A stretch of 64,000 nt of DNA from Candidatus Howiella intestinavium (GCA_904420585.1 CAJFVX010000065.1:1-64000), one strand, 5' to 3'; positions 50,407 to 60,862 are shown, counted from the stretch's first letter. Notes: generated by a model not told the origin, from the letters alone. Numbers and translations: made by a program.

Positions 50407-50446
50407 CGAAGACGCTTTCTGTACAGGCGTGTAAAATAAGAAACGG

Positions 50447-50482
50447 CAAGGCCGGCATCCTTTGGGACGCCGGCCTTGTTTT
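50447..50482 (+). terminator. Intrinsic terminator
   Basis: CAAGGCCGGC...GCCGGCCTTG then TTTTC. Confidence 0.8.
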
Positions 50483-50549
50483 CTGCTAAATGCAATGTGG
50501 TTTACGCTGCTGTAAGGGAACGTAGAAGTGGTGGTGTAACACCGCCGGC

Positions 50550-51272
50550 CTATTCGTCCAAAATGCGGCCGTCGGTGCCGATGGTGACCACCTGCCAGGG
50601 GATGAACTTGCCGCTCTCCTGCAGGGCGCGCTGGGCGGCCATGGCGATGCCGCCGCAGCAGGGCACCTCCATGCGCACGATGGTCAGGCTTTTGATGTCG
50701 TTCTGCCGCAGAATCTGGGTCAGCTTTTCGGCATAGTCCCCCTCGTCCAGCTTGGGACAGCCGATGAGGGTGATGTGGTTTTTCATAAACCGCTCGTGAA
50801 AGTCGGCCCGGGAAAAGGCCGTGCAGTCGGCGGCGATGAGCAGCCGCGCGCCGGCGAAATAGGGGGCGTTCACCGGCACCAGCTTTATCTGTACCGGCCA
50901 CTGTTCCAGCCGGGAAGCGCAGGGGCTGTGGACGGGCGTATCATCCGCCGCCGGCGCCCGGTGGATGGCGTGGGCCCGGCTGCCGGGACAGCCGCCGGCC
51001 ATATGCCCGTGGGCCGCTGTCTCCCCATCCGCCTGCCGGGCCTTATTTGCCTCCACGGCCGCCTGGTCGTAGGCCGCCGCCTCCCGCTCCACAAAGGTGA
51101 TGGCGCCGGTGGGGCAGGCCGGCAGGCAGTCGCCCAGTCCGTCGCAGTAGTCGTCCCGCAGGAGCTTGGCCTTGCCGTTCACCATGCCGATGGCTCCCTC
51201 GTGACAGGCTTCGGCACAGGCGCCGCATCCGTTGCATTTTTCCTCGTCAATCTGAATGATTTTGCGAATCAT
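50550..51272 (-). CDS. 4Fe-4S dicluster ferredoxin-type protein
   Basis: IQIDEEKCNGCGACAEACHEGAIGMVNGKAKLLRDDYCDGLGDCLPACPTGAITFVERE. Confidence 0.85.
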   Translation of the reverse strand: MIRKIIQIDEEKCNGCGACAEACHEGAIGMVNGKAKLLRDDYCDGLGDCLPACPTGAITFVEREAAAYDQAAVEANKARQADGETAAHGHMAGGCPGSRAHAIHRAPAADDTPVHSPCASRLEQWPVQIKLVPVNAPYFAGARLLIAADCTAFSRADFHERFMKNHITLIGCPKLDEGDYAEKLTQILRQNDIKSLTIVRMEVPCCGGIAMAAQRALQESGKFIPWQVVTIGTDGRILDE

Positions 51273-51429
51273 ATGTATCTCCCTTCCGGCCGCTGGCTTG
51301 GGACGGCCTGTCCGCTTTTTCTTTGCTTTACCTGCATTATAGCAGGCAGCTATAAAAAAATCCGTAACCTGCGTTACGGATTTCCACAAATTTTTTTGCG
51401 TACCTTCTCTGACCGGAGAGGAAAGCGGG

Positions 51430-52116
51430 TTAAAGATACTGTTCCAGGGCGGTTTGATCCAAAATCTCGATGCGCCGTCCTTCCATGCGCAGGATCCCCT
51501 CTTCCTGCATACAACCCAACTCCCTGGAGAGGGAAGGCCGGGCCGCGCCCATGTAGGCGGCCATTTCCTCCCGGGAAAGCCTTTCCCGGATGCGGCCCTG
51601 GTCGTCCTGCCGCTGGGTCAGGTAATGGGCGATTTTTTCCCGCAGGGTAGCCGCCCCCAGTACCCGTACCCGCCGGTTCAGGGCGTAGGCCTTGCGGGCG
51701 AAAATAGCCAGCAGGTTCTGTTGTAAAATCCCGCTCAGCCCGCTGTCTTCAAAGCATGCTGCCCCTAGAATACGGCCGGGCAGTTCCAGTACGGCGGAGG
51801 ATTCCAGGGCCTCGGCGTGGACGTCGTACCGCCCGGAACCCAGGAAAAGATAGACCTCCCCAAACAGTTCCCCGCCCTTTTCCAGCTGGGTCATCAGGAT
51901 CCGGCGGCCGGACAGGGCGTCCCGTGCGATGCCGATTTTCCCCTCGAGCAGGATATACAGTTGTTCCGGTTTATCTCCCTCCGAGAAAATGTAGGCGCCC
52001 TTTTCGTAGGCTTGCACTCTGCCGCCGGCTGTCGACAGCAGGACGTCCAGCTGGACATCGGTCATATGACGGCACAAAGGGCAGTCCTTCAGAATAGCCT
52101 TCGGCTGTATTTGCAT
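51430..52116 (-). CDS. Crp/Fnr family transcriptional regulator
   Basis: Cyclic-nucleotide-binding-like domain YEKGAYIFSEGDKPEQLYILLEGKIGI; HTH RLSREEMAAYMGAARPSLSRELGCMQEEGIL. Confidence 0.9.
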   Translation of the reverse strand: MQIQPKAILKDCPLCRHMTDVQLDVLLSTAGGRVQAYEKGAYIFSEGDKPEQLYILLEGKIGIARDALSGRRILMTQLEKGGELFGEVYLFLGSGRYDVHAEALESSAVLELPGRILGAACFEDSGLSGILQQNLLAIFARKAYALNRRVRVLGAATLREKIAHYLTQRQDDQGRIRERLSREEMAAYMGAARPSLSRELGCMQEEGILRMEGRRIEILDQTALEQYL

Positions 52117-52205
52117 AAGCCTTGCCCCCTTCCCACTGGCTTTCAGTCTAACACAAGAAGGGGAAGGGGGCAAGAGCCAATGAACCGGCCGCCTGTAAAG
52201 GCTTT

Positions 52206-55200
52206 TTATCCTTTTTGCGCCAGAAGCCTGCACATGGCCATGACGTCGGCTATGGTGAATATTTCGTCGCCGTCCAGATTTCCCAAGGCCATTTCTTCAT
52301 CGCTGGGATGCTGACCGGCCGTCTTCCGGGCCAGCACCCTGCAAGCCGCCATCACATCGGCAATGGTCAATTCGCCGTCCTTATCCAGATCGCCCCGGGG
52401 ACAGGCGGTGATAACCATTTGACCGGAAACCTGCGGGTCGGCTTCGGAAACGGCGGTGATGGTCAGGGGACCGCCGGCCGCCGTGCTGTCCAGCGTCAGC
52501 AAGCCGTTGGCGTCAATGGAGGCACCGTTGCCCTCCACCTGCCAGGTCACCCCCTGGGATACGTCCGCATCCCCCAAAACTTCGGCCTGCAGCTGTAAGC
52601 TGCCGCCGGCGATGACATAGGTCGCCGGAGCGGTGACGTTGACCTCGGTTACCTGGGGCGGCGGGACGGGTTCCCCGTCTGTAAACTGGATGGTGTAGGT
52701 GAGGGTCTGCCCGTCCAGGGTGGTCACGGTGACCACCGCCCTGCCGGGGACAGAGGCCGACTGAATGGCACAGGTGTTGGCCAGATAGGCCGGGGTGGCC
52801 GTAACCACAGGGGTGGTGCCCGCCGGGCAGCTTACCGTATAAGAAAAGACGGTGGGGGAGAAGCCGGGTACATCCGCGCCGTTCACCTGCAGACTGGACA
52901 GGGCGCCGTCCAGATAAAGGCCGAATTCCCAGACCGAGGGGCCGCCGGTAGCGTCGGGCAGGCAGTCCAGAATATGCAGCCGCACCCGCTGGGCGGTGAC
53001 GGCCGGGAAGGAAACCCTCCGGCTTTCTCCTGCTTCCCGGCCGGCGTAGGCGGTCTGCCAGTCGCCGTCCGCCCAGTATTCAATGGCGAAGTTGCCGATG
53101 CGCTGGCCGAAGGAGACACACTCTTCGATGACCGCCTGGTTAAAGGTCGTTTCTTCTCCCAGATCCACCTCCAGCCAGGCCTCGGTTACGCCGTCGGCTG
53201 TGGCCCAGCGGGAATCCTTGGTAACGGGGGTGCCGTCGGGGTTGCGCTCGTCCTCATCGGTATAGCTGTGAAGGCCGTCCACTGCCTTGGAGGCGTCGTA
53301 ATCCGGGTTGTCAAAGTATACACTGCTGGCCGCAGCGGTTTTGCCCAATGCCAGGTTTTCGGGAATGTAGACTTCGCTTCCCTGGGTAGGCGTGCCCTCT
53401 ACATCCAGCACGATAATGGTATCGTAGGGATCCGGTTCCACCCCCTGCATATCGATGACGATGACCTGGCTGTTTGCGTTAATCTCCATCTCGTCGCCCG
53501 TATCCATCAGCGTAGCGGCGTATACGTCGTTTTCCAGGGCCGGCAGGACGATTTTCCCGTTTTCCGGTATCTCCTGCACATGGAGGTACAGCCTGCCCTC
53601 CTTCTTGGTGGCCGCGCCGAAGGAAAGAGCCTCGGTGAAGGGGCTGGCGGTGGTGCCGTAAAAGGCCTCCCCGTGAGCCCGGATCCAGTCGCCTGCTTCC
53701 CGCATGTTGTCTGCGCAGTCTTCTGGCACCTGCCCGTACTTGTCCGGTCCGATGTTCAGGAGCATATTGCCGCCCTTGGAGGCGGTGGAAATGAGGGAAT
53801 CCACAATCCACTCGGCCGATTTCCAGTTGGTGTCATGTTCCACCCAGCCCCAGGAATCATTCATGGTGATGCAGCTTTCCCAGTCGTAGTCCAGGCCGCC
53901 GGCGGGGATTTCCTGCTCGGGGGTGCCGAAGTCGCCGTCGTCCGCGCCCCGCTTGCCCACCCGGTTGTTTACGATAATGTCCGGGTTCAGGGTGCGCAGG
54001 TAGCGGTAGAGGGCCTTACCGTCCTCTTTGGTCCACCAGTCGTTCCATTCCCCGTCAAACCAAAGCTGATCCACGCCGTACACCTGGATAAGCTCCCGCA
54101 GCTGGGCCTTCATATCGGAAAGGTACCCTTCCTTGTCCAGCATAGTCCCGCCCCAGTCGCTCTGGCTGGGATGCTTCCAGTCCATGATGGAATAGTAAAC
54201 GCCGAAGCCGAGGCCGGCTTCCTTCGCCGCCTGGGACAGGGCCAGGATGGGATCCTCGCCGGTGTATACGCCGTAATCCATGATGTTGTAGGGTTCAAAG
54301 CCTTTGATGTTGGTGTCGAACATGCTGAAGCCCTCGTGGTGCTTGGAGGTGAAGACGATGTATTTCTGTCCCGCCGCCACGGCCAGATCCACAATGGCCT
54401 TGGCGTCAAAATTCTCGGGATTGAAGGTCTTTACCGCCAGCTCCTCGTATGCGGTGCGGGAAATCCGCTGGTTGCCCATAACCCATTCGCCGTAGCCGGT
54501 GAAATCTGCGGGGAAGGGGTAGTTGGCATAGGCGCCGAAATGGATAAACTGTCCAAACCGGGCCTCCCGCCACCAGGCCATGCGGGCATCCTTTTCCTCC
54601 TCGGTTTCGGTGCCGTCGTAGGTGGACAGAACAAAGGTATCGATAATACAGCCAGTTTCGGCTGGCGATACGATATAGAGGTCATGGGTACCCTCAATTG
54701 CCTCTACAGAAGCGTACTGTTCGACGAAAATATCCCAGCCGCCGGTAGGCTGTACGGCGAGTTCGCCGATCTTCTGCCCCTCCGGCCCATCGATGCGCAC
54801 CTCCAGGGTCACGGCCGCATCCCCGCCGTTGGAGGCCACCGCCATAAAGGTGTTGGCTTCGGCCGAAAAGGCAAAGTCTTTGTAAAGCAGCCAGCCGCCG
54901 GCCTGGAAGGGACCGGCCCCTGCGCCGTCTGGGGCCTGGCTGCTCTGTCCCGCGCCCGACTGGGCGCTGTATTCTTCCGCGTTGATAACCGTGTTCATAC
55001 TTCTTCCCTCGTCTTTGACAAATTGGATGGTATAGGTATTGGAAAGGCCGCCGGCTGTAACCGTAACCGCCGCCGTATCGCCGGCGGAGGCGGCCTGCTG
55101 CACTGTCCCGTTGGGGCAGGCCACAACAGGGGCCGTATCCCCTTGTACCAGCACCACATAATCCAGCCTGTCGGGGCTGAAGCCGTCCAGCGGCTGCCCG

Positions 55201-55802
55201 TCCAGGGTGATGCTCTGGGCGGCGGCCGGATCCGTCCCCGACCGGTTAAACAGCTGGATTTCCCGGATGGCCGGCCCAGCGCCCGCCGTATGGATGTACA
55301 GCCGGAAGTAGAGGGCCTCCACCGGCTCCATGGAGGTGGTCAGCAGCTGGGCCCGCAGATTGCTGTCCGCATCTACCGGCTCCAGGGCTTCGCCGTCCAG
55401 GCTGCCTGCGGCGGCGGTGACCCAGGCTTCTCCGTCCCAATACTGGATTTCGTAGCTTTGGATGCGCTGGCCGTGGGTGATATCCTCGTAAACCCGGACT
55501 TCATCTACTCTGCGCACCCGATCCAGTTCCAGAATGGCCCAGTGCTCGGTTCCATCCGCTGTAGCCCAGCGGGAATAGTGCCCCAGGCCTCCGTCGGTGA
55601 GCATACTGCCAGCATATGCGTCGTCGTTGTTATATACGCTGCTGACCATTGTCCGGGCGTCTAAAGCCAGGTTGCCGTCGGCCGAACCCGACCGCACTGC
55701 CGCCGCGCCGCCGTCCTGGGCCGCGCCGCCGGTTGCCCATACCCCGCACAGGAGGCTGGCAGCCAGCAGGGAGGCGGCCGCTCTTCTCCAAATCCCCTTC
55801 AT
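52206..55802 (-). CDS. Secreted dockerin-bearing GH29 alpha-L-fucosidase with F5/8C-like and Ig-like domains
   Basis: Signal peptide; MAWWREARFGQFIHFGAYANY, FTSKHHEGFSMFDT, DQLWFDGEWNDWW, SWGWVEHDTNWKS; C-terminal dockerin. Confidence 0.92.
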   Translation of the reverse strand: MKGIWRRAAASLLAASLLCGVWATGGAAQDGGAAAVRSGSADGNLALDARTMVSSVYNNDDAYAGSMLTDGGLGHYSRWATADGTEHWAILELDRVRRVDEVRVYEDITHGQRIQSYEIQYWDGEAWVTAAAGSLDGEALEPVDADSNLRAQLLTTSMEPVEALYFRLYIHTAGAGPAIREIQLFNRSGTDPAAAQSITLDGQPLDGFSPDRLDYVVLVQGDTAPVVACPNGTVQQAASAGDTAAVTVTAGGLSNTYTIQFVKDEGRSMNTVINAEEYSAQSGAGQSSQAPDGAGAGPFQAGGWLLYKDFAFSAEANTFMAVASNGGDAAVTLEVRIDGPEGQKIGELAVQPTGGWDIFVEQYASVEAIEGTHDLYIVSPAETGCIIDTFVLSTYDGTETEEEKDARMAWWREARFGQFIHFGAYANYPFPADFTGYGEWVMGNQRISRTAYEELAVKTFNPENFDAKAIVDLAVAAGQKYIVFTSKHHEGFSMFDTNIKGFEPYNIMDYGVYTGEDPILALSQAAKEAGLGFGVYYSIMDWKHPSQSDWGGTMLDKEGYLSDMKAQLRELIQVYGVDQLWFDGEWNDWWTKEDGKALYRYLRTLNPDIIVNNRVGKRGADDGDFGTPEQEIPAGGLDYDWESCITMNDSWGWVEHDTNWKSAEWIVDSLISTASKGGNMLLNIGPDKYGQVPEDCADNMREAGDWIRAHGEAFYGTTASPFTEALSFGAATKKEGRLYLHVQEIPENGKIVLPALENDVYAATLMDTGDEMEINANSQVIVIDMQGVEPDPYDTIIVLDVEGTPTQGSEVYIPENLALGKTAAASSVYFDNPDYDASKAVDGLHSYTDEDERNPDGTPVTKDSRWATADGVTEAWLEVDLGEETTFNQAVIEECVSFGQRIGNFAIEYWADGDWQTAYAGREAGESRRVSFPAVTAQRVRLHILDCLPDATGGPSVWEFGLYLDGALSSLQVNGADVPGFSPTVFSYTVSCPAGTTPVVTATPAYLANTCAIQSASVPGRAVVTVTTLDGQTLTYTIQFTDGEPVPPPQVTEVNVTAPATYVIAGGSLQLQAEVLGDADVSQGVTWQVEGNGASIDANGLLTLDSTAAGGPLTITAVSEADPQVSGQMVITACPRGDLDKDGELTIADVMAACRVLARKTAGQHPSDEEMALGNLDGDEIFTIADVMAMCRLLAQKG
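52209..52394 (-). other. Dockerin domain (GH29 protein)
   Basis: GDLDKDGELTIADVMAACRVLARKTAG...GNLDGDEIFTIADVMAMCRLLAQKG. Confidence 0.9.
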
Positions 55803-55836
55803 ATGCTTTTCTCCTTTCCGGCCCTAAGGCCCGGCA

Positions 55837-57603
55837 TTATCCCATTGTCTTTCCGTACAAAGGCCCGTAGTTCCGGCAGGCCCTGAAATCCGCCCCTTCC
55901 CGGTCTTCCGTTCCGAAAAAGCTCCAGGCGTGGGGCCGGAAAATGCGGCCGGCATCCACATTGTGCATGTTGACCGGTATGCGCAGCATGGAGGCCAGGG
56001 TGATAAGTTCGGCTCCCACATGGCCGTAGGTAAAGGCCCCGTGGTTGGCGCCCCAGTTTGCCATGACGCTGTAGACGTCGGTAAAGGCGCCCCGACCGGT
56101 GAGGATGGGGGCGAACCAGGTGGAAGGCCAGGTGGGATCGGTGCGTTCCAGCAGGGTGTCCGACACCTCCGCCGGCAGTTCCACCGTATACCCTTCGGCC
56201 AGCTGGAGCACCGGCCCCAGCCCGTCTACAATGTTTATCCTGCAAAGGGTAACCGGCATCTGCCCCTTGGTGGAAAAGGTGGAAGAGAAGCCGCCGCCCC
56301 GGAAGTAGGAAAGGTTGGCCGGCGACCAGGCCACTGCCCGGAGGGTCTCGTCCATATCCTGCCGGGTGACCTCCCACCAGGGCTTCATAACCGACTTCCC
56401 CTGCCCATCGGTCATGCGGCCGGCGCCGTCCAGGGCGGCCGCGCCCGAGTTGAGCAGGTGGATAAATCCCCCGGCCGCAGCGCCTGTGGGTTCGTACCCC
56501 GTGACCCGCCTGACCGCCGCCGGGCTCCAATAGGTGCGCACGTCGGCAAATACGGCGGCCGCCCCGGTGAGCATATGGAGAAAGAGCATGGCGACCCCGT
56601 TGAGGGTGTCGTTTTCGGTGGCCAGAATCCGGGGCTCCCGGATGCCGTTCCAGTCAAAGCTGGAGTTTAAAATGGATTCGCAAAAGTCGCCGTTGGGCTT
56701 GTAGTCCGTCCAGTTTCGCTGGCCCTGGAACCCGGCGGCCACGGCGTTGCGCCCCAAAGCCTCCTCGTGAAAACCCATTTCTCCCAGCTTGGGGTTGCCC
56801 TCCATAATGTCCCGGATAATGAGGGCCATTTTAACCGTAAAAGCCCAGTCCTCCGCCTTCTGCTGGGCTGTGTGGGGATGGGCGTTGCGATCCTTTCCCT
56901 CCCGGCAGTTGGCCTTGACCCATTGGAGGGCCTTGGCGTATTCCTCCTGGTCGAAGATGCCCAGCTCCACCCGCCGGAGGATTTCGGTCATATCCACCCA
57001 CTCCGGCCGGATGCCCAGGTAATTCTGGAAAAAGGCCGGGCTGCAGCAGGAGCCGGCAATGCCCATGGCCACCCCGCCGATATTTACATATGATTTGTTT
57101 TTCATCCAGCCCACTGCCGCGGCGCAGCGGGCGAAGCGCAGGATTTTATCCGCCACGTCCGCCGGGATTTCCCGGCCGTCGGCGTCCTGTACGTCCCTGC
57201 CGTAAATACTGAAGGCCGGCAGGCCCCGCTGGGCGTGGGCGGCCATGGCCGCCGCCAGATAGACGGCGCCGGGCCGCTCGGTGCCGTTGAATCCCCAGAC
57301 CGCCTTGAGGGTGTCGGGAGAAAGATCCATGGTTTCGGTACCGTAGCACCAGCAGGGGGTGACGGTCAGGGTGGCGCAGACCTTTTCGGCCGCAAACTGC
57401 TCGGCGCAGGCGGCCGCCTCGGCTGCACCGCCTATGGTGCCGCCGAAGACCACGCATTCCACCGGGCTGCCGTCGGGATAGCGCAGGGTTTCTATCAGGG
57501 CGGCGGCCCGCCGGGCCAGGCCCATGGTCTGCGCCTCTAGGCCCTCCCGTATGCCGCCCCACCGGCCGTCGATGACCGGACGTATGCCGATTTTTGCAAA
57601 CAT
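55837..57603 (-). CDS. fucI: L-fucose isomerase
   Basis: [62 protein letters not shown], typical FucI. Confidence 0.95.
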   Translation of the reverse strand: MFAKIGIRPVIDGRWGGIREGLEAQTMGLARRAAALIETLRYPDGSPVECVVFGGTIGGAAEAAACAEQFAAEKVCATLTVTPCWCYGTETMDLSPDTLKAVWGFNGTERPGAVYLAAAMAAHAQRGLPAFSIYGRDVQDADGREIPADVADKILRFARCAAAVGWMKNKSYVNIGGVAMGIAGSCCSPAFFQNYLGIRPEWVDMTEILRRVELGIFDQEEYAKALQWVKANCREGKDRNAHPHTAQQKAEDWAFTVKMALIIRDIMEGNPKLGEMGFHEEALGRNAVAAGFQGQRNWTDYKPNGDFCESILNSSFDWNGIREPRILATENDTLNGVAMLFLHMLTGAAAVFADVRTYWSPAAVRRVTGYEPTGAAAGGFIHLLNSGAAALDGAGRMTDGQGKSVMKPWWEVTRQDMDETLRAVAWSPANLSYFRGGGFSSTFSTKGQMPVTLCRINIVDGLGPVLQLAEGYTVELPAEVSDTLLERTDPTWPSTWFAPILTGRGAFTDVYSVMANWGANHGAFTYGHVGAELITLASMLRIPVNMHNVDAGRIFRPHAWSFFGTEDREGADFRACRNYGPLYGKTMG

Positions 57604-57668
57604 GCAGCATCAACCTCTCCAGTTTTTTTCCTTGTGCTTGCTTTTTTGTGCATAACCATTATAATATA

Positions 57669-57749
57669 ATTGATTGTTGTTATCAATATTCTGATTGATG
57701 ATTGGAAATAAATCATAATTTTCTTACAAATCAATCAAGATAAATCAAA
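57669..57749. promoter_or_regulatory. Candidate DeoR-type operator cluster in fucI/DeoR divergent region
   Basis: ATTGATTGTTGTTATCAAT inverted repeat, CTGATTGATGATT, AAATCAATCAAGATAAATCAAA: repeated TGATT/AATCA elements. Confidence 0.5.
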
Positions 57750-57763
57750 AAGGGGATAGAAGC

Positions 57764-58516
57764 ATGTTGTCATTTCAGCGGCAGCAGGAAATCCTGCAAA
57801 TCTTGAAGGAACAGCGCACGGCGTCGGTACAGGAGCTGTGCCAGAAGCTGTACGCCAGCCCGTCCACCATCCGCCGGGACCTGCATCAGCTGGAGAAACA
57901 GGGGCTGGTCAAGCGGAACTACGGCGGCGTATCCCTGCCGGACGAACGCTCGTTTGAGTACCCCATGCAGGTGCGGGAGAGCCGGAACCTGGAGGCAAAG
58001 GAGGAAATCGCCCAAAAGGCCCTGGAATTTATCCGGGATGGGCAGACGGTATTTCTGGATTCCAGCAGCACGGTGCTCCGGCTGGCCCTGCGCCTGCGGG
58101 AATTTCCCAATCTGCACATCGTCACCAACGGCATCGACATCTGCCAGGCCCTGGCCGACACCTCCCGGAAATCGGCCCCTACGGTTTACTGCTGCTGCGG
58201 CCGCCTGCGGGACAACGCCCGCACCTTAGTGGGAGCCACGGCCTGCCAGTATGCGGCCTCCTTCCATGCGGATTTGGCTGTCCTGTCCTGCCGAGGATTG
58301 GATAGGAAGGCGGGGAGCACCGAGGCCAACGAGGAGGAACGGCAGGTCAAGCGGACTTTTTTGGAGCATGCGGACAGACGGATTCTGCTCTGCGACCACA
58401 GCAAAATCGGCAAGAGCTACTCTTGCCGCACGGCCGACCTGGAGGATTACGACAGGATTATCACCGACCAGCCTACCCAGCTGGGGGACGGCCTGCGGGT
58501 AAAGGTTGTCTGGTAA
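57764..58516 (+). CDS. DeoR/GlpR family transcriptional regulator
   Basis: RQQEILQILKEQRTASVQELCQKLYASPSTIRRDLHQLEKQGLVKRNYGGV; DeoR sensor domain. Confidence 0.92.
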   Translation: MLSFQRQQEILQILKEQRTASVQELCQKLYASPSTIRRDLHQLEKQGLVKRNYGGVSLPDERSFEYPMQVRESRNLEAKEEIAQKALEFIRDGQTVFLDSSSTVLRLALRLREFPNLHIVTNGIDICQALADTSRKSAPTVYCCCGRLRDNARTLVGATACQYAASFHADLAVLSCRGLDRKAGSTEANEEERQVKRTFLEHADRRILLCDHSKIGKSYSCRTADLEDYDRIITDQPTQLGDGLRVKVVW

Positions 58517-58625
58517 ATGCACAGGCCGCAGAATGATGGCGGTTTTTAGGGAAAAGCAGGTGAAAACCAAAAGCAGGAACCTGCTTTTGTCTGCGAGCAG
58601 ATTCCTGTTTTCGGCAAAAAGGCAA

Positions 58626-58667
58626 AAAGAAAAACCCGCAGGAACGCAGTGTTCATGCGGGTTTTTG
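58626..58667 (-). terminator. Terminator directly after tRNA-Val
   Basis: AAAAACCCGCATGAACACTGCGTTCCTGCGGGTTTTT on minus strand. Confidence 0.78.
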
Positions 58668-58744
58668 TGGTGGAGACAACTGGGCTCGAACCAGTGACCT
58701 CCTGCGTGTGAAGCAGGCACTCTGACCAGCTGAGCTATGCCTCC
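58668..58744 (-). tRNA. tRNA-Val (CAC), CCA encoded
   Basis: Reverse complement GGAGGCATAGCTCAGCTGGTCAGAGTGCCTGCTTCACACGCAGGAGGTCACTGGTTCGAGCCCAGTTGTCTCCACCA; anticodon loop TTCACAC. Confidence 0.95.
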
Positions 58745-58920
58745 AGTTCTAAAACGTCAGGGACGTATCGAACAAATGCTATTATATCTGGTTTCCGTCG
58801 TTTTGTCTACCCCTAAATTGAAAAAAATTTAAATTTCCTGTTATCCTCAAAGCCGTCCTTGCGCAAGGGGGGCGCCGCGTGGTATCATACAGAAAAGACT
58901 GAGATGGATGGAGGACAAAA

Positions 58921-59682
58921 ATGGTTTTAGGCAGTGACTATGACGGCACCCTTTGCCGGGACGGCCGCATCAGCGAGGAGGACCTGGCGGCTATAAAGCG
59001 CTGGCGGGAAGCGGGGCATTTGTTCGGCGTTATCAGCGGGCGGGGCTATTCCTCCCTGTATCACGAGGTAGCCGTCCGCAACCGGGTGCCCTATGACTTT
59101 CTCATCGGCAACAACGGCTGTGTCCTTTACGACGCGGCAGGCAATTTGCTGGCCAACATGGCGGGGGACGGGGCGGTGCTCGTACATATTGTGCCGGCGA
59201 TTATTGAAGCGGGGGGCTTTCACGCCTGCATTTCCCTGCCGGAGGAGCGGATTATGGTGGACTATCCCGGCGCCAGCGACCGGGGAGACGTGACCCGCGC
59301 CATCCGGCCGGAGGAGGTTGGGGAAATCCGCCGGTTCAACCAAATCGATACCCGCCTGCCGTCGGAGAAAGCCGCGGCGGATTTTTCGGCCATGGTCAAC
59401 CGGCTGTACGGCGACGCCATCACCGCCTACCAGAACGGCACCTGCGTGGATATGGTGCCGCCGGGCGTCAGCAAGCCGGAGGGCTTCGCAAAGTATCTGG
59501 AGTTGCAGGGGAAAGAACCGGGCGAGGGCATTACCATCGGGGACAATTATAACGACATCGGTATGCTGGAGGTCTTTGGCGGCTATGTTGTAGACACAGC
59601 GGCCCCGGAAATCAAGGCCCGGGTAGGCCGCGTGTGTGCCTCTATTGCGGATTTAATTGAAATGAAGATGGGCAGGGCTTAG
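58921..59682 (+). CDS. HAD family (Cof-type) hydrolase
   Basis: LGSDYDGTLCRDGRISEEDLAAIKRW, LIGNNGCVLYD, GITIGDNYNDIGMLEVF. Confidence 0.88.
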   Translation: MVLGSDYDGTLCRDGRISEEDLAAIKRWREAGHLFGVISGRGYSSLYHEVAVRNRVPYDFLIGNNGCVLYDAAGNLLANMAGDGAVLVHIVPAIIEAGGFHACISLPEERIMVDYPGASDRGDVTRAIRPEEVGEIRRFNQIDTRLPSEKAAADFSAMVNRLYGDAITAYQNGTCVDMVPPGVSKPEGFAKYLELQGKEPGEGITIGDNYNDIGMLEVFGGYVVDTAAPEIKARVGRVCASIADLIEMKMGRA

Positions 59683-59739
59683 AGAAAGCCAAACAGCCAG
59701 CGTCCGGCGGGACGCTGGCCGTTTTGTCTGAAAGGGCTT

Positions 59740-60372
59740 TTATTTGGTGCCGAAAATGCGGTCGCCGGCGTCCCCCAAGCCGGGGACGATGTAGCCGTGG
59801 TCGTTGAGCTGCTTGTCCAGGGCGGCGCAGTAGACGGGGATTTCCGGATGGGCTTCGGTAAAGGCCTTCAGCCCCTCGGGAGCGGCCAGGATGCACATGA
59901 ACTTGATGCTCTTGGGATTGTGCCGCTTAATCAGGTCGATGGCCGCTGCGGCCGAACCGCCGGTGGCCAGCATGGGATCCACCACAATGACATCCCGCTC
60001 GTTCATATCCCCGGGCAGCTTGCAGTAATATTCCACCGGCTCCAGGGTCTCGGGGTCCCGGTAGAGGCCGATGTGGCCCACCTTGGCGGCCGGCACCAGG
60101 CTAAGGGCGCCTTCCACCATGCCCAGCCCTGCCCGCAGGATGGGGATAAAGGCCAGCTTGCGGCCGTCCAGCACCTTGGTGCGGGCGGTGGCCACCGGCG
60201 TCTCCACCTCTACCTCCTTCAAGGGCAGATCCCGGGTGGCCTCATAGCACATGAGGGTGGCGATTTCGTTGACCAGTTCCCGGAACTGCTTGGATCCGGT
60301 GTTCTTATCCCGCAGGATGGACAGCTTGTGCTGAATCAGGGGATGGTCGATTAAATGCACATTTTCATTCAT
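59740..60372 (-). CDS. upp: Uracil phosphoribosyltransferase
   Basis: [51 protein letters not shown] motif [18 protein letters not shown]. Confidence 0.96.
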   Translation of the reverse strand: MNENVHLIDHPLIQHKLSILRDKNTGSKQFRELVNEIATLMCYEATRDLPLKEVEVETPVATARTKVLDGRKLAFIPILRAGLGMVEGALSLVPAAKVGHIGLYRDPETLEPVEYYCKLPGDMNERDVIVVDPMLATGGSAAAAIDLIKRHNPKSIKFMCILAAPEGLKAFTEAHPEIPVYCAALDKQLNDHGYIVPGLGDAGDRIFGTK

Positions 60373-60403
60373 TTTCTAACACCTCCCGCGCCGCAGCGCG
60401 ATT

Positions 60404-60862
60404 TTACTTCTTTTCTTCCAGGGCGGTGATCATATCCACCCGCCGCTGATGCCGGCCGCCCTCAAAGGGGGTGTCCAGGAACAGATCCACCAGCTCCAGG
60501 GCGGTGCCGATGCCGATAACCCGGCCGCCCAGACAGAGGATGTTGGAATTGTTGTGCAGCCGGGTATATTTGGCGCTGAAATGCTCCGAACAGGCGGCGG
60601 CGCGGATGCCCTTCACCTTGTTGGCGGCAAGGGACATTCCGATGCCGGTGCCGCAGATGAGGATGCCCAGCTCACAGTCGCCGGCGGCTACAGCCTCGGC
60701 CAGAGGGGCGGCGATTTCGGGGTAATCCACCGATTTGTTTTCGTGAATGCCGAAATCCTCCACCTGGAACCCCCGTTCCAGCAAATGGGCCTTGACGGCT
60801 TCCTTATGCTCCAATCCGCCGTGGTCGCAGCCCACGGCAATTTTTCGTTTTTCCATACGCAT
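60404..60862 (-). CDS. rpiB: Ribose-5-phosphate isomerase B
   Basis: KIAVGCDHGGLEHKEAVKAHLLERG, GILICGTGIGMSLAANKVKGIRAA. Confidence 0.95.
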   Translation of the reverse strand: MRMEKRKIAVGCDHGGLEHKEAVKAHLLERGFQVEDFGIHENKSVDYPEIAAPLAEAVAAGDCELGILICGTGIGMSLAANKVKGIRAAACSEHFSAKYTRLHNNSNILCLGGRVIGIGTALELVDLFLDTPFEGGRHQRRVDMITALEEKK

